This document shows, one piece after another, positions 32,926 to 45,600 of a DNA stretch of 64,000 bases. The DNA lies in assembly GCA_003290165.1 (NCBI GenBank), contig QNQO01000546.1, forward strand, positions 496,001 through 560,000. The letters are read 5' to 3'. The number at the start of each line of letters is the position of its first letter. Positions within the stretch are counted from its first letter, which is position 1. A program made the translations under genes and the position numbers. The notes under the pieces are model-generated. The model was not told the origin of the DNA. It saw nothing but the letters and a program-made list of their open reading frames with translations, and made no database searches. This DNA comes from Berberis thunbergii. Lineage: Eukaryota > Streptophyta > Magnoliopsida > Ranunculales > Berberidaceae.

Positions 32926-35855
32926 AATCCAAAACTCCATCCCATTATCAACTTCAATCATACCCTTCACCATCACCCCCATGTATCTTTGACAACCAAA
33001 CACATTTCTACTTTCACGCAATCCTCATGGATGTTTCAAGAAACTCTCTCGCGACGATCCCTTTACCTTTTCATCCTAGATCAATACCATCTCCTGGAAA
33101 GCCAAATCCACTATGCCACCCCAATTCTCTTACATCCCAAACCTCAATCAAAGGGAGATCTCTTGGGGTCAACAAAAAGGATTCATCTCATAAGTATCGG
33201 TTGATCCAATGGACAATAGTTGATTCAGTTACTCATATTTTCACTGTTTTTGGTGGTCGGTCACCAGAGCTGTTAGCCGTCGAAGCATACATGTCGTCAA
33301 AGAGGCTTGATTTTCGAGATTCTTCCTCTCCTTTGAGCCACAAGCAATCTAATGACTGGTTGAAGGAGCTAGTTGTTGATGAGCTCAAGCTGTTGTGGGT
33401 GTTGATGTCTAGACTACTCCCAATGCTCAACCTTGCCGGAGACAATGGCATCGATAATGCTAACCGTGAAACCTCTTTCCCACCATCTGAACAGAGTCTG
33501 CAAAGGCAAGAACAATATCAACCAGGTGGCCCAACTCATCCTCGATACCTAAGTGAATGGGGGTATAACTCTGTTGGGATGTCGGGTTGTCTCTTCTGAC
33601 AATCACCATCGCCGGAATCGTTACTGGTTGTCCCTATTCTAGTAGCAGATCAAACCAATGTGAAAGTAATTAATGGAGTTGATAGCCACCAATTCCTCTC
33701 CATGAAGGCCACTTTGTTTGGGCCTTTGGGTTGTCTTGGTCCAGGATGCAGGAACTCACCAATGGCTGATGTGTCATGGTTGTCATACATGTCACTAGCG
33801 GAAGATCTCACTGAAGTAAAGCCTTGGATCCGCACGCGTCCCAACTACCCCCCTTTAATGCAGTTTAAGCCAACGGGCATCTTAAAGGTTAAAATGATAA
33901 GGAAAGCCATAATACAGATCACGTCATTTAATATGTTGACGGCTGTGATAACGGGATTTTTAATGGTTAAAGAGATAAGAAATACCGTGAGAAGGACATT
34001 GTTATTTACTATGTTGACGGCTGTAAGTATTGTCGTTATTACGTGGATTTCTTTCTTCGGGAAATCAAACATTGTGACATCAGTTTTCTCATTTCTAATA
34101 ACGATTGTGTTGATGGCCGAAGAGTCGCCTTTTCAATCATTTTCAACAGCAGTGATTCGGCTAGTACTCATACCGGCTTCTGACAAAGATGGGTTCAAGA
34201 AGATAGATGTTAACGTTTTCAATCAAATTCTCAATCAAAGGAGTGTGTCGATGTCAGGGGGCTCCTGTAGATCATCCATGCCGACAACGAAGGCACCAAC
34301 ATCGATGACATTGCTCCTCACCCACTAACAGGAAATGATTTGAAAAAGTAATAGCACAGTCAACTTTGTATCCCACAGTCTTCTTTGACGGCTAAAGGCA
34401 ATATTGTTTTGATGGTATATGGTCCCCTTTATTTTATTATTGGCGCTCACACCTTTCACCCTTTCCAAACAGGAGTTACAACAGTCACCATTCCCAATAT
34501 TCCATTTGCCACTCTGCTTATTCACTCACTGGCTACACATATTCACACCAGCCTTCCCAGCTCTATTGCTATCCAGTCTTATGAGGTTGCAGTGACTGTC
34601 GTTGAATGGTCACCTCCTCATCCATGATGTTTTCATGAACTGCCGTTGAAGGGTCACCTCCGATATAAGTTTTGTCAAAAACCAAGTCTATTTCTTCGAA
34701 GATGAACCGTTTATGCCGGAAACTGGGCTTTGCACATGGAGCACCAGTGCTAGTGCAGGGACTAGTTGAAGGACTTGCACATTTTTAGAAAACAAGTATT
34801 CACTTTACCATTCTTTCTTCGTGTAAAAATTATTTTAATTGTATTCTCGATGAGTATTTTACTTCCTCTGCATGGTCGGTTATTTTTGTTTATGGTGAAC
34901 CAAATCTCGCTTCTCGGGAGCATTTATGGCAATCCATATCCAACCTTTACTCTATCCTACCTTTACTGGGGGGTTGTTATGGGAGATTTAAATGCTATCA
35001 GTCAACCTGGGAAAAAAATGAGTGCTAACCAACCTTCTTGCCCTAGTACCTTAGGAATTTTCTTGACAATCATCAAATGTTGGATTTCCTCTTTAATGGC
35101 TCTCAATTCACCTAGAACAACAAGAAAAAAGATCAAAATGGTATTAAAGCTAAAATGGATCATATCATTGTCTAGACTGAGTGATTGAGCCTATTCCCTT
35201 CTGATTCTGCCCGTACAATTCACACATCTTCTTCGGATCATAGGGTCATTTCAGATAGGCGACAAAAGTTTCTGACATCTGATGGCAGAAGGCAAATCTC
35301 AATAGCTCTCTCCTATGCATTGGGTCTGGCGTCCCCTTATTTGTAATATTAAACGCTTCCTTCTTATTCTTCCTTATTTGTAATATTAAACGCCCGCTTC
35401 TAATTTTTCTTTTTTGGCAATGTAAATATTTATCTACAGACCTTAATAGTAAGGCTCAATTGTTTAATGGCTCTCAGTTCACCTAGAACAACAAGAGAAA
35501 AGACCAAAATGGTATTAAAGCTAAAATGAATCATATCATTGTCTAGACTGAGTGGTTGAGCCTATTCCCTTCTGCTTCTGCCCGTACAATTCACACATCT
35601 TCTTCAGATCATAGGGTCATTTCAGATAGGCGACAAAGTTTCTAACAGCATGATGGCAGAAGGCAAATCTCAATAGCTCTCTCCTATGTATTGGGTCTGG
35701 CGTCCCCTTATTTGTAATATTAAACACTTCCTTTTTATTCTTCCTTATTTGTAATATTCAACGCCCACTTCTTATTTTTCCTCTTTGGCAATGTAAATAT
35801 TTATCTACAGACCTTAATAGTAAGGCTCACCACTTAGCATCAATTGCCGACAAAC
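32926..35855 (+). mobile_element. 5' part of a second L1-type LINE relic
   Basis: On the plus strand, 34870-35260 shows endonuclease motifs in shifting frames: FVYGEPNLASREHLWQSISN, MGDLNAI, FLDNHQMLDFLFNGSQFT, KMDHIIV and SSDHRVISD. These follow the order of the L1 endonuclease, including the GDxN and SDH elements. The part before it (32926-34700) has long but unfamiliar frames and is presumably ORF1 plus linker. No reverse transcriptase follows. The relic ends at the PIF/Harbinger insertion at 35859. Confidence 0.65.
35098..35829. repeat. Tandem duplication of ~365 bp within the L1 endonuclease region
   Basis: Sequence from ggctctca(a/g)ttcacctagaac at 35098 to aatagtaaggctca at ~35457 is repeated from 35468 to 35829 with ~95% identity by eye. 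The second copy stops at the same phrase. A smaller internal repeat (ttcttccttatttgtaatat) lies in each copy. Confidence 0.9.
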
Positions 35856-36280
35856 TTACGGGGGTGTATTGTATATGAATTCTTATGGAATTAATAAATA
35901 ATTTGAAAAGTCCACGGACTCTTTAAATTGTCCACGGACTTCTGCTGACTTCTTAAATCCATAGACTTTTGCTAAAGATTTTCTAGAGATTTATGAAAAT
36001 CCACGGACTTTGTATGAATGACTTTTATAGATTTCTAATTATTTGCATGATAAAAAAGAAGTTGGTAAATAGTGATAAAACAAAAAAGCCCATAAAATAG
36101 AGATACATGTGCTAAAAAAACTAGAAAAAGAAAAGGTCGTTAATTAGCATCTTCAAAATAAGAAGTAAACGTCCATAAAATTGTATTATGATCATTCTTC
36201 TCCTTCATGGTCACTTTCTTAATTATCATTGTTAGCAACGTTGATGTTTGCTTGAGCTGCTGTCCACATTGGGATATTGA

Positions 36281-37262
36281 TCATAAAAGACTGATCAGAA
36301 TGTGTGGTATTCTTCATAGGTCAAGCTATGTAACACCAAAATATGAAAACAAGTCAATGTTAAACGATGAAGTTCAGATTTCCTTTTTTAATTCATTATC
36401 TGCATTTGCCATACAAGCTAGTCTCGACTTGGCAGGTTTAGTTAATTGACCATACCATATTATTTCCATACACTAGGACCAATTTACCTTAGTCATGTTT
36501 ATGCCTAAAAAGCTTTCTGACACTTGAATGGCACAGTGCCCACATGCTTTTTTTCCCACCCTTGTTCAAGAACAAGCCTTCGACTCAAGCAGTGCCTCCA
36601 CAACCCAAGTCATCACTCAACATACATATGACCTATTGCATTCTTTTTAACAGGTAAAAGATGGTGCCATACTGCTAGTTTATCATGAAAGAAAGTAGTG
36701 CAATGTGCATGTAGGCTGAGGTTGGAGTTGCAAAATTAGACAAACAAAAATCAAATGAACCATCCTATAACAAGATCAACCGATTAACCCAATCCAAGAA
36801 GAGGGGAGGGGGAAAAGTTCCACTCAAACAACAAAAAATTGAATAGGATACCCTTGATCATCCTCACCCAAACAACACTTACTTTCTCAATGCTCCATCC
36901 TGTAGGGAAATTTTATTTTCACTAATACCTTTTCAAATAGATGTATGCGTTTACTTGCATTATCCTAGCCAAAAAAAGGACATAGACCCAAATATTCAAT
37001 ACCTGTACAGCTGTACTTTCATTAAAGAAGCAATTGTTACAGCTGGAGGCTTCGCACGATTACTTGCTCTAGATTTAATACACAGAAATTGACTGTGGTG
37101 CAGTCTCTTCCGAATAAAGTAAGAGTGTCCTACAAGGTGCTCCCTTGATCACCATCTTGAATTTTCTGGTAGACAGAAATTCTCCAAATAAACCAACAAC
37201 CGTGTTTTCTCCCTTTTCAATCTGACAAGACCATTATACTGCCATTTTCATCATCATGATAA
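36281..37262. other. Captured 3' flank of the PPR fragment, no gene
   Basis: No coding potential is recognised. It lies between the Harbinger left-end homology and the PPR stop codon and probably represents sequence copied from downstream of the parent PPR gene. Confidence 0.5.
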
Positions 37263-38884
37263 TCACCAATAGTCTCCACAAGAACAAGAACCATCTTTAA
37301 AATGATGGAAACGATTCACATCCCTCACAATAATCTCTCGACCATAGATTCTTGATATATATTTGATGGCAGTGTGGCAGTCCCCACAGATTCTAAGATT
37401 CTTAGTCACGCGAAGAAGTGTTCCTGGGTGCGTGTTAAGAAGTCCGAAGGCAATAGCCAATTTCTCGCTGTGGGTAGTTAGAGTGTACTCTTTCTCCTCA
37501 TCACTGACATCATGCAATACGAAACGAGTCTCTGGTATATATCCTGCTGCCTTTATCTTGTTAGGAATGTCTTCTAACAGCATGTAAATCTCCTTAGCTT
37601 GAGGGTGAGAAGTATCTCCTCCAAGAAAGAGATGGGCTTTCCATTGACCTCACATCCCAAGCACCCCAAAGAGATGGGCTTTCCCATTCACCCCACATCC
37701 CAACTTCAACATACATATTTGAAAGTAGAACATAATTTCCACTATTATCTGACTCCGACACAAATAGGTTGTTAGCAGCTATTTGTTCAATTTCCAAATT
37801 ATGGTATTTATGGAAAGCAGCTAACAGAGCTCCCCAAACGCTTGGACCTGGTTGCATTGGCATTCGATCAATGAGATCCCTTGCCTCAACCAAACGACCA
37901 GCCCTTCCAAGAATATCTACCACGCAAGCATAATGCTCCACTCTTGGTTCCACAGAACAAACATTACTCATAGAGTAGAAATATGCTAAGCCGACATCAA
38001 GAAGGCCTGAGTGGCTGCATCCAGATAACAACCCGGTGAAACTAATGAAATCCGGTTGAATTCCCGCCCTGATCACATCCTCAAAGGTTGAATAGCTTCC
38101 ATTCCATGCCCATGAGATGCATATGTAGTTATCATGGTATTCCATGAAACCAAACTCTTGTCCTTATTAGATATCCTTTCCAAACACTTATGGGCGTCAA
38201 CAAGACTCCCGCATTTTGCATACATAGCAATAAATGCAATTTGTATAGAAGAATTAGAGTCCAAACCAATCTGACTTATATATCTATGAATCCTTCTTCC
38301 ATGCTCAAGAGCAGCAGATTGTGCACATGCTGGGAGCACGCTCATGATGGTTACCCAATTAGGCTTTACTTTTGAATCAATCCTTTGCATTTTTTCAAAC
38401 AAGCCTAATGCCCTGTCTGCAAAACCATTCTGAGTGTACCCAGATATCATAGTAGTCCAAGAAATGATATTTTTATGTGACATTTGTTTGAACAAGTCCT
38501 TTGCGACTTGAACCACTCCATTTTTCATATTCCCTGCAATCAAGGCGTTCCAGGAAGAAACGTCTCTAACTGGCATTATATCAAACAATCTTTGTGCATT
38601 ATAAATTTCACCACATAACATACATATCAATCAATGAAGTCCCACATACAAATCACATTCCCACCCAACTTTACAACACTGGATGCACCTCTCTACTTGT
38701 ACATTCAATAAGTCGGCACAAGATTTGAGTACGAAAGGGAAGGTGAAATAGTCAGGTCGAAGGCATTTTGAATTCATTTGAATATACAAATAGAGAGTTT
38801 TCTGAGAGTACCCAAAACGAATGTACCCACGAATGATCGAATTATAGAGAATGGTGGATGATGGTATGTGAACATATGTATTGA
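37263..38884 (-). pseudogene. PPR-DYW pentatricopeptide-repeat gene fragment, captured and mutated
   Basis: PPR-DYW proteins edit organellar RNA. The repeats bind RNA and the DYW domain is the cytidine deaminase. Minus-strand frames read successive PPR motifs (LYNSIIRGYIRFGYSQKTLY, SWNALIAGNMKNGVVQVAKD, SWTTMISGYTQNGFADRALG) and then an intact DYW end ([41 protein letters not shown]). Damage includes paired deletions creating a TGA at 38631-38633, a frame change near 38075-38145, and a ~43-bp tandem duplication at 37615-37695 where the E/E+ region should be. The N-terminus is cut off at the junction with Harbinger terminal sequence near 38884. The deaminase zinc ligands C-x-x-C are kept in the last frame. 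It cannot make a normal product. Confidence 0.9.
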
Positions 38885-39228
38885 AAACTTTAGGAGATTT
38901 TTTTTCACGTTGAAATCTTTGATAGGAGGCTGGCAAACTATTGAACTTTGTTATTTATACCTAACACTACAAAATCCATGAGAATTCATGATTTTCCTAA
39001 TCCATAAGTATGAATGATATTTTGAATACCCTAAAACTTTTGTGGACTTTCTGAAATCCATATTGAATACCCCTAGACTTTGTGAATTTCAGAAAGACTT
39101 TTTAAAAACCTGATTGAATACCCCTAGACTTTTGTGGACTTTTTAAAATCAAAATTAAATACAATTGAATTTTTAGAATTCGTGAAATTTATTAAATTGT
39201 TCACAAAATCCAGATATAATACACTCCC

Positions 39229-39402
39229 TTAGTTGTAATATTTGTTAGTTATGAATATACTGGCTAAAGCTTTTAACAAAATAAATAAATAAATAATCTT
39301 ACATTGGAAACTAACGTGATGGGGAATGGATACCTTTTCAGGTCCAAGTACATTACACCACTAACCGCCAGCAACTATGAGGTGGTTGAGTGAAGAAAAG
39401 AT
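39229..39402. other. Short interval upstream of the oxidoreductase gene
   Basis: 174 A/T-rich bases between the Harbinger element and hairpin MITE C. It contains an aaataaataaataaa run. It is probably all that is left next to the gene of its original upstream region. Confidence 0.4.
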
Positions 39403-39568
39403 GAGCTTTGCTATAGAGCGAGGGGAAAGGGGGCGAGGGATGGATGGTAACCACTCATTTGCCTCGAGATAAACGCATCAATTTCGAGATATGCAATGAC
39501 GCTCATCTCGAGGCGGATGGGTGACCCTCGCTCCTCCCTCGTTCCCCCTTCGACCCCTAGAATTTTCC
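39403..39568. mobile_element. Hairpin MITE, copy C, with 9-bp target duplication
   Basis: Starts gagctttgctatagagcg and ends cgacccctagaattttcc, with G/C-rich inverted arms around cctcgagataaacgcatc and its partner. Exact 9-bp repeats agaaaagat lie at 39394-39402 and 39569-39577. Same family as copy D (56683-56875), in inverted orientation. It ends 85 bases before the oxidoreductase ATG, so it lies in or next to the leader or core promoter. Confidence 0.88.
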
Positions 39569-39653
39569 AGAAAAGATAGACGACGACAGCGAAAGAAGAG
39601 CTAGCTCAGTCAGGCTCAGCTACAGAGTAAGCAAAGCCAAAGGAAAGGAAAGC

Positions 39654-42600
39654 ATGGCAGGCGCAGCAGTTGTGAAGTACGGAATCATCGGAGTGGGGAT
39701 GATGGGAAGAGAGCACCTCATCAATCTTTCCCATCTCCGTGATCAAGGCGTCTCAGTCGTCTCTATTGCTGACCCACACATTCCTTCTCAACAGCAAGCC
39801 CTCAATTTAGCCAACTCGTTTCACTGGTCAATCAAGGTAAGGGATCTTCACTTCCATCTATGAATCTGTGTGTTGGGTTATTCATCTGATCATCATCACT
39901 ATTTATTACAGGTTTTCTCAGGCCACCAGGAATTGCTGGAGACTGGGGATTGTGACGTTGTTGTGGTGTCATCTCCGAATTTTACTCATTTTCAGATACT
40001 CATGGACATTATCAACCACCCCAAACCACATCATATACTTGTGGAGAAGCCACTGTGCACCACTGTCTCTGATTGCAAAAAGGTTATGTATGTTGTCTTA
40101 TTTTTTTCATCTGCTCAATTGCTTTCTTTCACTTCTTTGCATCCATCACTGTTTAACCTTATTATTGCTACAACTAGACAAGGGATTGAACATCTATCTA
40201 TGCTTCGAATCAAAGGAGAATTATGGTCGTTTGGAAAATGAAAATAAACAAGTCCAGTGAATACAAAAAAAATTAAACAAGTCTAGCTTGCAAAATAATA
40301 TAAACAAAGTTTTATATGCGCTTATGAATTCTTGCCCCTTTTTTCATAACAAAATTGCGCAGAGTCACACTTAATCAAGACTCTCATCATATGGAAGTGT
40401 CTGGGATTAAGGCCTTCCAGTCTTGGATATGTGATAGTGGTTGATCCCTTAACCATGTTATTGTCCCATATTCACCCTTTGAAGAAAGACTGGATCGGAA
40501 AAAATGGGAATAAATAGAATATGGGAACAAAACTGTAGCTAAGTGGATATTGAGTTTGATGTAATAAATTATGAGAGTATGTACTGTATTCATACACAAC
40601 ACAACAATTTAGGGTTAATATGGTAGATTAAGATCAAGGACCCTCCATGTTTCTCGCTTAATCTTATTTGGGGGGAAATCTTAGTGGAGAAGTGGTTGTT
40701 AGGGCTATTAATTGGTTCCTGAAAACCCACCGAATCAGCTGAATTGATAAAAAAGCGAACCGGTTAAAAACCAAAATTGGATAGTAAAAACTGAACCGAA
40801 TTTTGCATTCGGTTCAGTTTCGGTTTGCTTTTTCCACACCGAAGATAATTGAACCGAGAGAGAGAACAAAAGCACAAAACAAAATTAGTTGTGTACATTG
40901 TTTGATGTTATTTTATTTCACATAACTCCAAAACAACAAAAGCATTGATTGATGTTATTTTATATCACCCCAAACACAACAATTTATTGATGTTATTGTA
41001 TTTCACACAACTCCCAAAACAACAAAAGCTAATTGATGTTATTTTATTTCACACAAGCAAACACACAAATTAAAGATAGTTGTGTAGAGTGATATTTGAT
41101 TGATGTTAATTTATTTCATCCACACCCACTCCCAAATAAAAAAAAGTGCAAAATGATGAAAGGAGTCACACCTCTCTCGCATCTTCTTTACTTTCTCAGT
41201 CAATGGATCTAATGTATGTAATTACACCAGTGTGTTCTGCTCATTCGCACTCGACAAGTCATCCATTCGTACAGTAGTTGGGATCGATCTGAACCATGGT
41301 GACATCGTTGGGTACTTTCCAGAGGAGTTGGGTCTGCATACAGATCTTGCATTGATCCACAACAACTCAAATAGGTTCTGCGGAACTATTCCGAAGAAAT
41401 TCAAGAATCTGAGCTTTTATACGAGCTGGAACTGACTGTAATTTGAAGGTGAAGGAGGCGAAGGAAGAGGGAGGATAAAAAAAAGGAAAACCAAAATACC
41501 CGAACCAGTGTGTTCAGCTTCGATTTTTTGTTTTTAAAATATGGAAACCGAACCGAAAGCTAAATCCTTAGTTCGATTCGGTTCGGTTTTGATCCATTTT
41601 TTTAACCGATTGAACCGATTAACACCCCTAGTGTCTGCTCATAGGAGTGAAAAAGATTTCTCAAAAAGTACATGGTGGTGAAGGTGTTGAACAACAATTG
41701 TTTGATGAAGTAGTTCAAACATTGATTTGACATTCTCCAATAAGTGACTATGGGACGGTAGAATAGAAAGCAACATGAGAGTGCGACAGGAGATCACTTT
41801 GCAAATGATGTAAGAAAGTGCCAAGGAGTGGTGATCTGATCGCAAACTATGTTGTAAGAAACTTGTAGTGGTTAAAGTCACTCATGATGATTATACCTTG
41901 CATCTTTTTCCCTCACTTGAAAAGAAAAAGGAGGCAAGAGTGAGAAGAGTTGCATTGCACCCTTATCAACTATGGAACTTCAAGGGCACATCACTACATG
42001 ATCTTTGTTTGCAATTGCACAATAACGTGTTTTATGCATAGCATCGACACTAGTATGGGCGTCGGACACATATGGAATGGTTGTCTCAGCAAAATTCAAA
42101 ATATCGTATTAGTGGACTTGGAAATATGTGTTCAAATTTAGAGAAATATCTTGATCTAGATTTTCTACCATATGAGAAAACATATCATCAAGAGAATACA
42201 AAACTTTGTATTGAAAAAGGATTTATTTTAAAATGGAAATAAAACTATATGAATGTTGATCATTCTACTATAAAATAAACAAAGCAAAACAAAAGGAGTG
42301 TCGCCCAAGACTCATTGTCCTCATATGTACGTCAAGGGGACCAAATATTCAGAGTTAGTATCTAACCTCTAATAGTTTGGGATGTCTCGTGAAAAGGATT
42401 TTATTATTATTTTTTAAAAAAATTTATATCCTTGCCACAAGTATACCAGCTGAGCTAGTTCCCCATTGGAGTGAAAAGAATTTCCTTATATTTCTAAATG
42501 TACTCTTGTTATTTATTTATTTTATTTTGTTGAGAATGTTACACATGAAATCTATTGCAACCATAATTTAGGTGTCTTCCATTATATGTTTTCTTACCCT

Positions 42601-45600
42601 CTGCTCCAATACTCTAAAACTACTGTATTGGTTGCCTTCATAGGTCATAGAGGCTGCTAAAAGGAAGCCAGAGATACTGATGCAAGTTGGACTGGAGTAC
42701 AGATACATGCCACCTGTGGCTAAATCAATAGAACTTGTAAAGAGTGGAACAATTGGACAAATCAAGATGGTGGCTATCCGGGAACATCGTTTCCCTTTTC
42801 TGGTTAAGGTAGAATGACTTGTAGCTTTATGCTGGTACCGTGGATCTCTCCATGTTGACATACTGGTGGCAGAATGTATGCTTGTATCTTTGTGAAGGCA
42901 TTGTAGATTTTTTCACGTTGACAGTGGGGATTTTCTTCTGATTTCCCTGTGCTTATAACAGGTTGACAACTGGAACCGATTCAATTCTAACACTGGAGGA
43001 ACTCTAGTGGAAAAGTGCTGCCACTTTTTTGATCTGATGAGACTGTTTGTCGGTGCTAATCCAATTTGCGTGATGGCTTCAGGAGCAATTGATGTTAACC
43101 ATAAGGATGAAATATATGACGGGAAGGTAATATGTAACCCATGAGAAATATCAAAAAAGGAGAACATCTTATATATATGATACCTATGACTTATGAGTCT
43201 AAATGATATGTGGGCAATCTAACATTTGCCGGTGAGAACATTTCTTCTCGATCATGTTCTCTGATGACACAGGAAATTATGTTGAATTTCGACCTTCTAT
43301 TGTTTATTTGATTTTTGTTATCTTGTTAGCTGCTTCGTTTGTTAGATCTGAAAGAAAGGAAGAACCTGATAAACGTGAAATAAAAACCAGGAAAGGAGAT
43401 AAGACAGCAACCACGATCCTGTTACCAGATTTTTATGGTTAACAATAGAAGGACCTGAATAGTTAGATCCACCACCCCAAACTCATTTTTTTACTAGGTT
43501 TTCATGTTTTGCTAGGAGTGAATTCTACTTCAACCTTTCAACGTACACACAAAAAAAAGGAATAGATAGGAGCCTGATCAAGTAATGTATTTCGTACAAA
43601 ACAATAGATCCTACTAAAAAGATATTGTGGGAGAAAAGTACTTCTCCCCAATTTAATTGCCTGAGATCTCTTAAAAGGCACCCCAAGAGTTCGGTCTTAG
43701 CTGAGGCCCAATGCCACACAAGGATGAGGTATTCCATACAAAGCTTTTCAATCTTCCATTGCCACCGCTTCAAAGATTCTTCTATTTCCACTCCTTCCAT
43801 ATAGTCCAACAAATGGCAGAGGGGATAATATTCCATACAAGCCACCAAACCTTGTTTAGATAGTGGCGCTGCCCTCCGAATACCAAAATTAGCTAAAAAA
43901 AATCGCCAAACTCGAGATGCTGGAGAATAATGCAAGAAAAGGTGGGCAGACAAGAGCTATTAATATCCATGCCTTTCCCAATGAGGACTGGACATCTCTA
44001 GTTGACAATTGATTTCAAAAACATTCCTAGACTTTAGCATCATTCCATTTTCATTCTCATTCATCTTATTTTTCCTTGAGAGCCACACCTTTGAGCAAAC
44101 TCATCATTTGGATAGCTTCCCTTTCTTTCCAATTGAACGGATTTTTTCTAGGATGGATATTCCACACCCACCCCATCAACAAAAGTGAAAACTCTTGAAA
44201 CTCACCTCATACTCCTTGAGGGAACTAAGAAACGTCTTGGGAGAATGAGAATCTCTCCCAAAGGAGTGTTCCCATTTAAACTTCATGCCACAATCGAGTG
44301 CGGTTCCTTTGCCAACTTTGAGGCTCACCCATTTCAAGAATTTGTTTGAGAATGAAGAGATGGCTCTCCGCATACCCAAACCATAATGACTTCTTGGACT
44401 TGTGGATAACCACCCTCCTTAAACAACCCCATACTTTGCCCTAGGCCACCTTTCAGCTTTGGCAAACAAATTGTTTCCCTATTCAAAGCGATCCTCTGAA
44501 GCTTGCCATAGAAAATTTTTGCAAAATAATTTCCATTCTCTTCGCAACGACCTCCAGAAGATGGATAAAAGGACATATAATAAACGGGGATATTAGACAA
44601 AGCATTATTGATCAAGGTGAGCCCACCTCCTTTAGATAGAAGCTTACTTTACCAAATATCAAGTTTTTTTTACCTAAGTCTCAGTCACTGTGGTTTCACA
44701 TCTTCTTTTTGCACCTACAATTAAAACCCAAGGGAAGCCCCACATAAGTGGTATGAATGGTGACCACCTCACACCCAAATAATGAAGCAACCTCATTTAC
44801 TAAAGCACCCTCTCTAATACCCATGAGCCGACTTTTGAGGAGTTTGACTTTAGGCTTGAAGCACATTTTTAAGTATTGAGAAAGAATTTATGGTTTTCCA
44901 CTTAGACGATATCACTGTCAATGAAGAAAATAGTATCATCTGCAAATTGAAGGTGACACTTCCAAAGCATTAAAGCTAACTCTGATTCCCTTCGGGAGGT
45001 TAGCACAAAAGCCCTCCATTATTCTACTAAGGGCCTCTGCCACAATGTTGAAGAGGAACGGGGAGAAAAGGGCACCTCACCTCACTCCCTTCTGGAATTT
45101 AAAGAATCCAATCGGTAAGCCTCCCACAAGAATATAAATAAATAAAAATATTAACAGTAGACAAGCCACCTACTACCAGATCGAATTCATCACATAGAGA
45201 AGGAACTCCTAAGAGACATGGTCGACGCCTTTCGAAGTCCATCCGGCAAACCAAACCTGGATTGGAACCTTGCATTCTAGTGTCTATGATCTTGTTGTCA
45301 ACCAACACCCCATCAAAACTTATCTTCCTTTTACAAAGACATCTTGAAAGCAAGAGATCAAGGTACTAATGCAAGATTTTAAACACCTCAATGATCTTTA
45401 CAAGCCTCCAATAAAACTAATTGGGTGGAATGGTTTAATGTTTGAAGCCCCTTCCACCTTTTGGAATGAGCATGAGTAAAACATGGTTGATACACCATTC
45501 AAGGAAAGCAATTTTGTGGAACTCCTTAACGATTCCCATAATATTATCCCCAACAAATGCCAACATCTCTTCAAGAAACTCAAGGAAATCATCTAGACTA

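Larger units (their letters stand above)
35859..39228. mobile_element. Non-autonomous PIF/Harbinger element carrying a PPR gene fragment
   Basis: Ends gggggtgtattgtatatg (left) and the complement of gggagtgtattatatctgg (right), flanked by TTA at 35856-35858 and 39229-39231, the usual PIF/Harbinger target site. About 420 bases at the left (to ~36280) and ~345 at the right (from ~38885) are strongly similar to the ends of the transposase-bearing element at 58114-62730. The left part even retains the transposase C-terminal codons. The middle 2.6 kb is unrelated to that element and holds a PPR-DYW gene fragment on the minus strand. Confidence 0.9.
40700..41630. mobile_element. hAT-like element in oxidoreductase intron 2
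   Basis: Starts TAGGGCTATTAATTGGTTC and ends with the complement of TAGGGGTGTTAATCGGTTC. Both ends carry aaccgaac/ttcggttc-type subterminal repeats. Flanking 8-mers gtggttgt and gtgtctgc agree at only 5 of 8, so the target duplication is decayed or misjudged. The interior has a short tandem repeat and a captured LRX fragment. It has no transposase. Confidence 0.7.

Noticed and set aside
32459..33599. 263-aa frame beginning in the TRIM
   Set aside because: It starts within the TRIM LTR and crosses the target duplication into LINE-related sequence. No conserved domain, so it is a chance frame.
37263..38936. Functional PPR-DYW gene
   Set aside because: Stops, frame changes, a 43-bp duplication and loss of the N-terminus at the transposon junction rule out a normal product.
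40083..40260. Extension of the oxidoreductase exon 2 frame to ~40241
   Set aside because: The family sequence stops at DCKK followed by a good donor at 40083, and resumes in frame at 42644. The extra residues are intron read-through.
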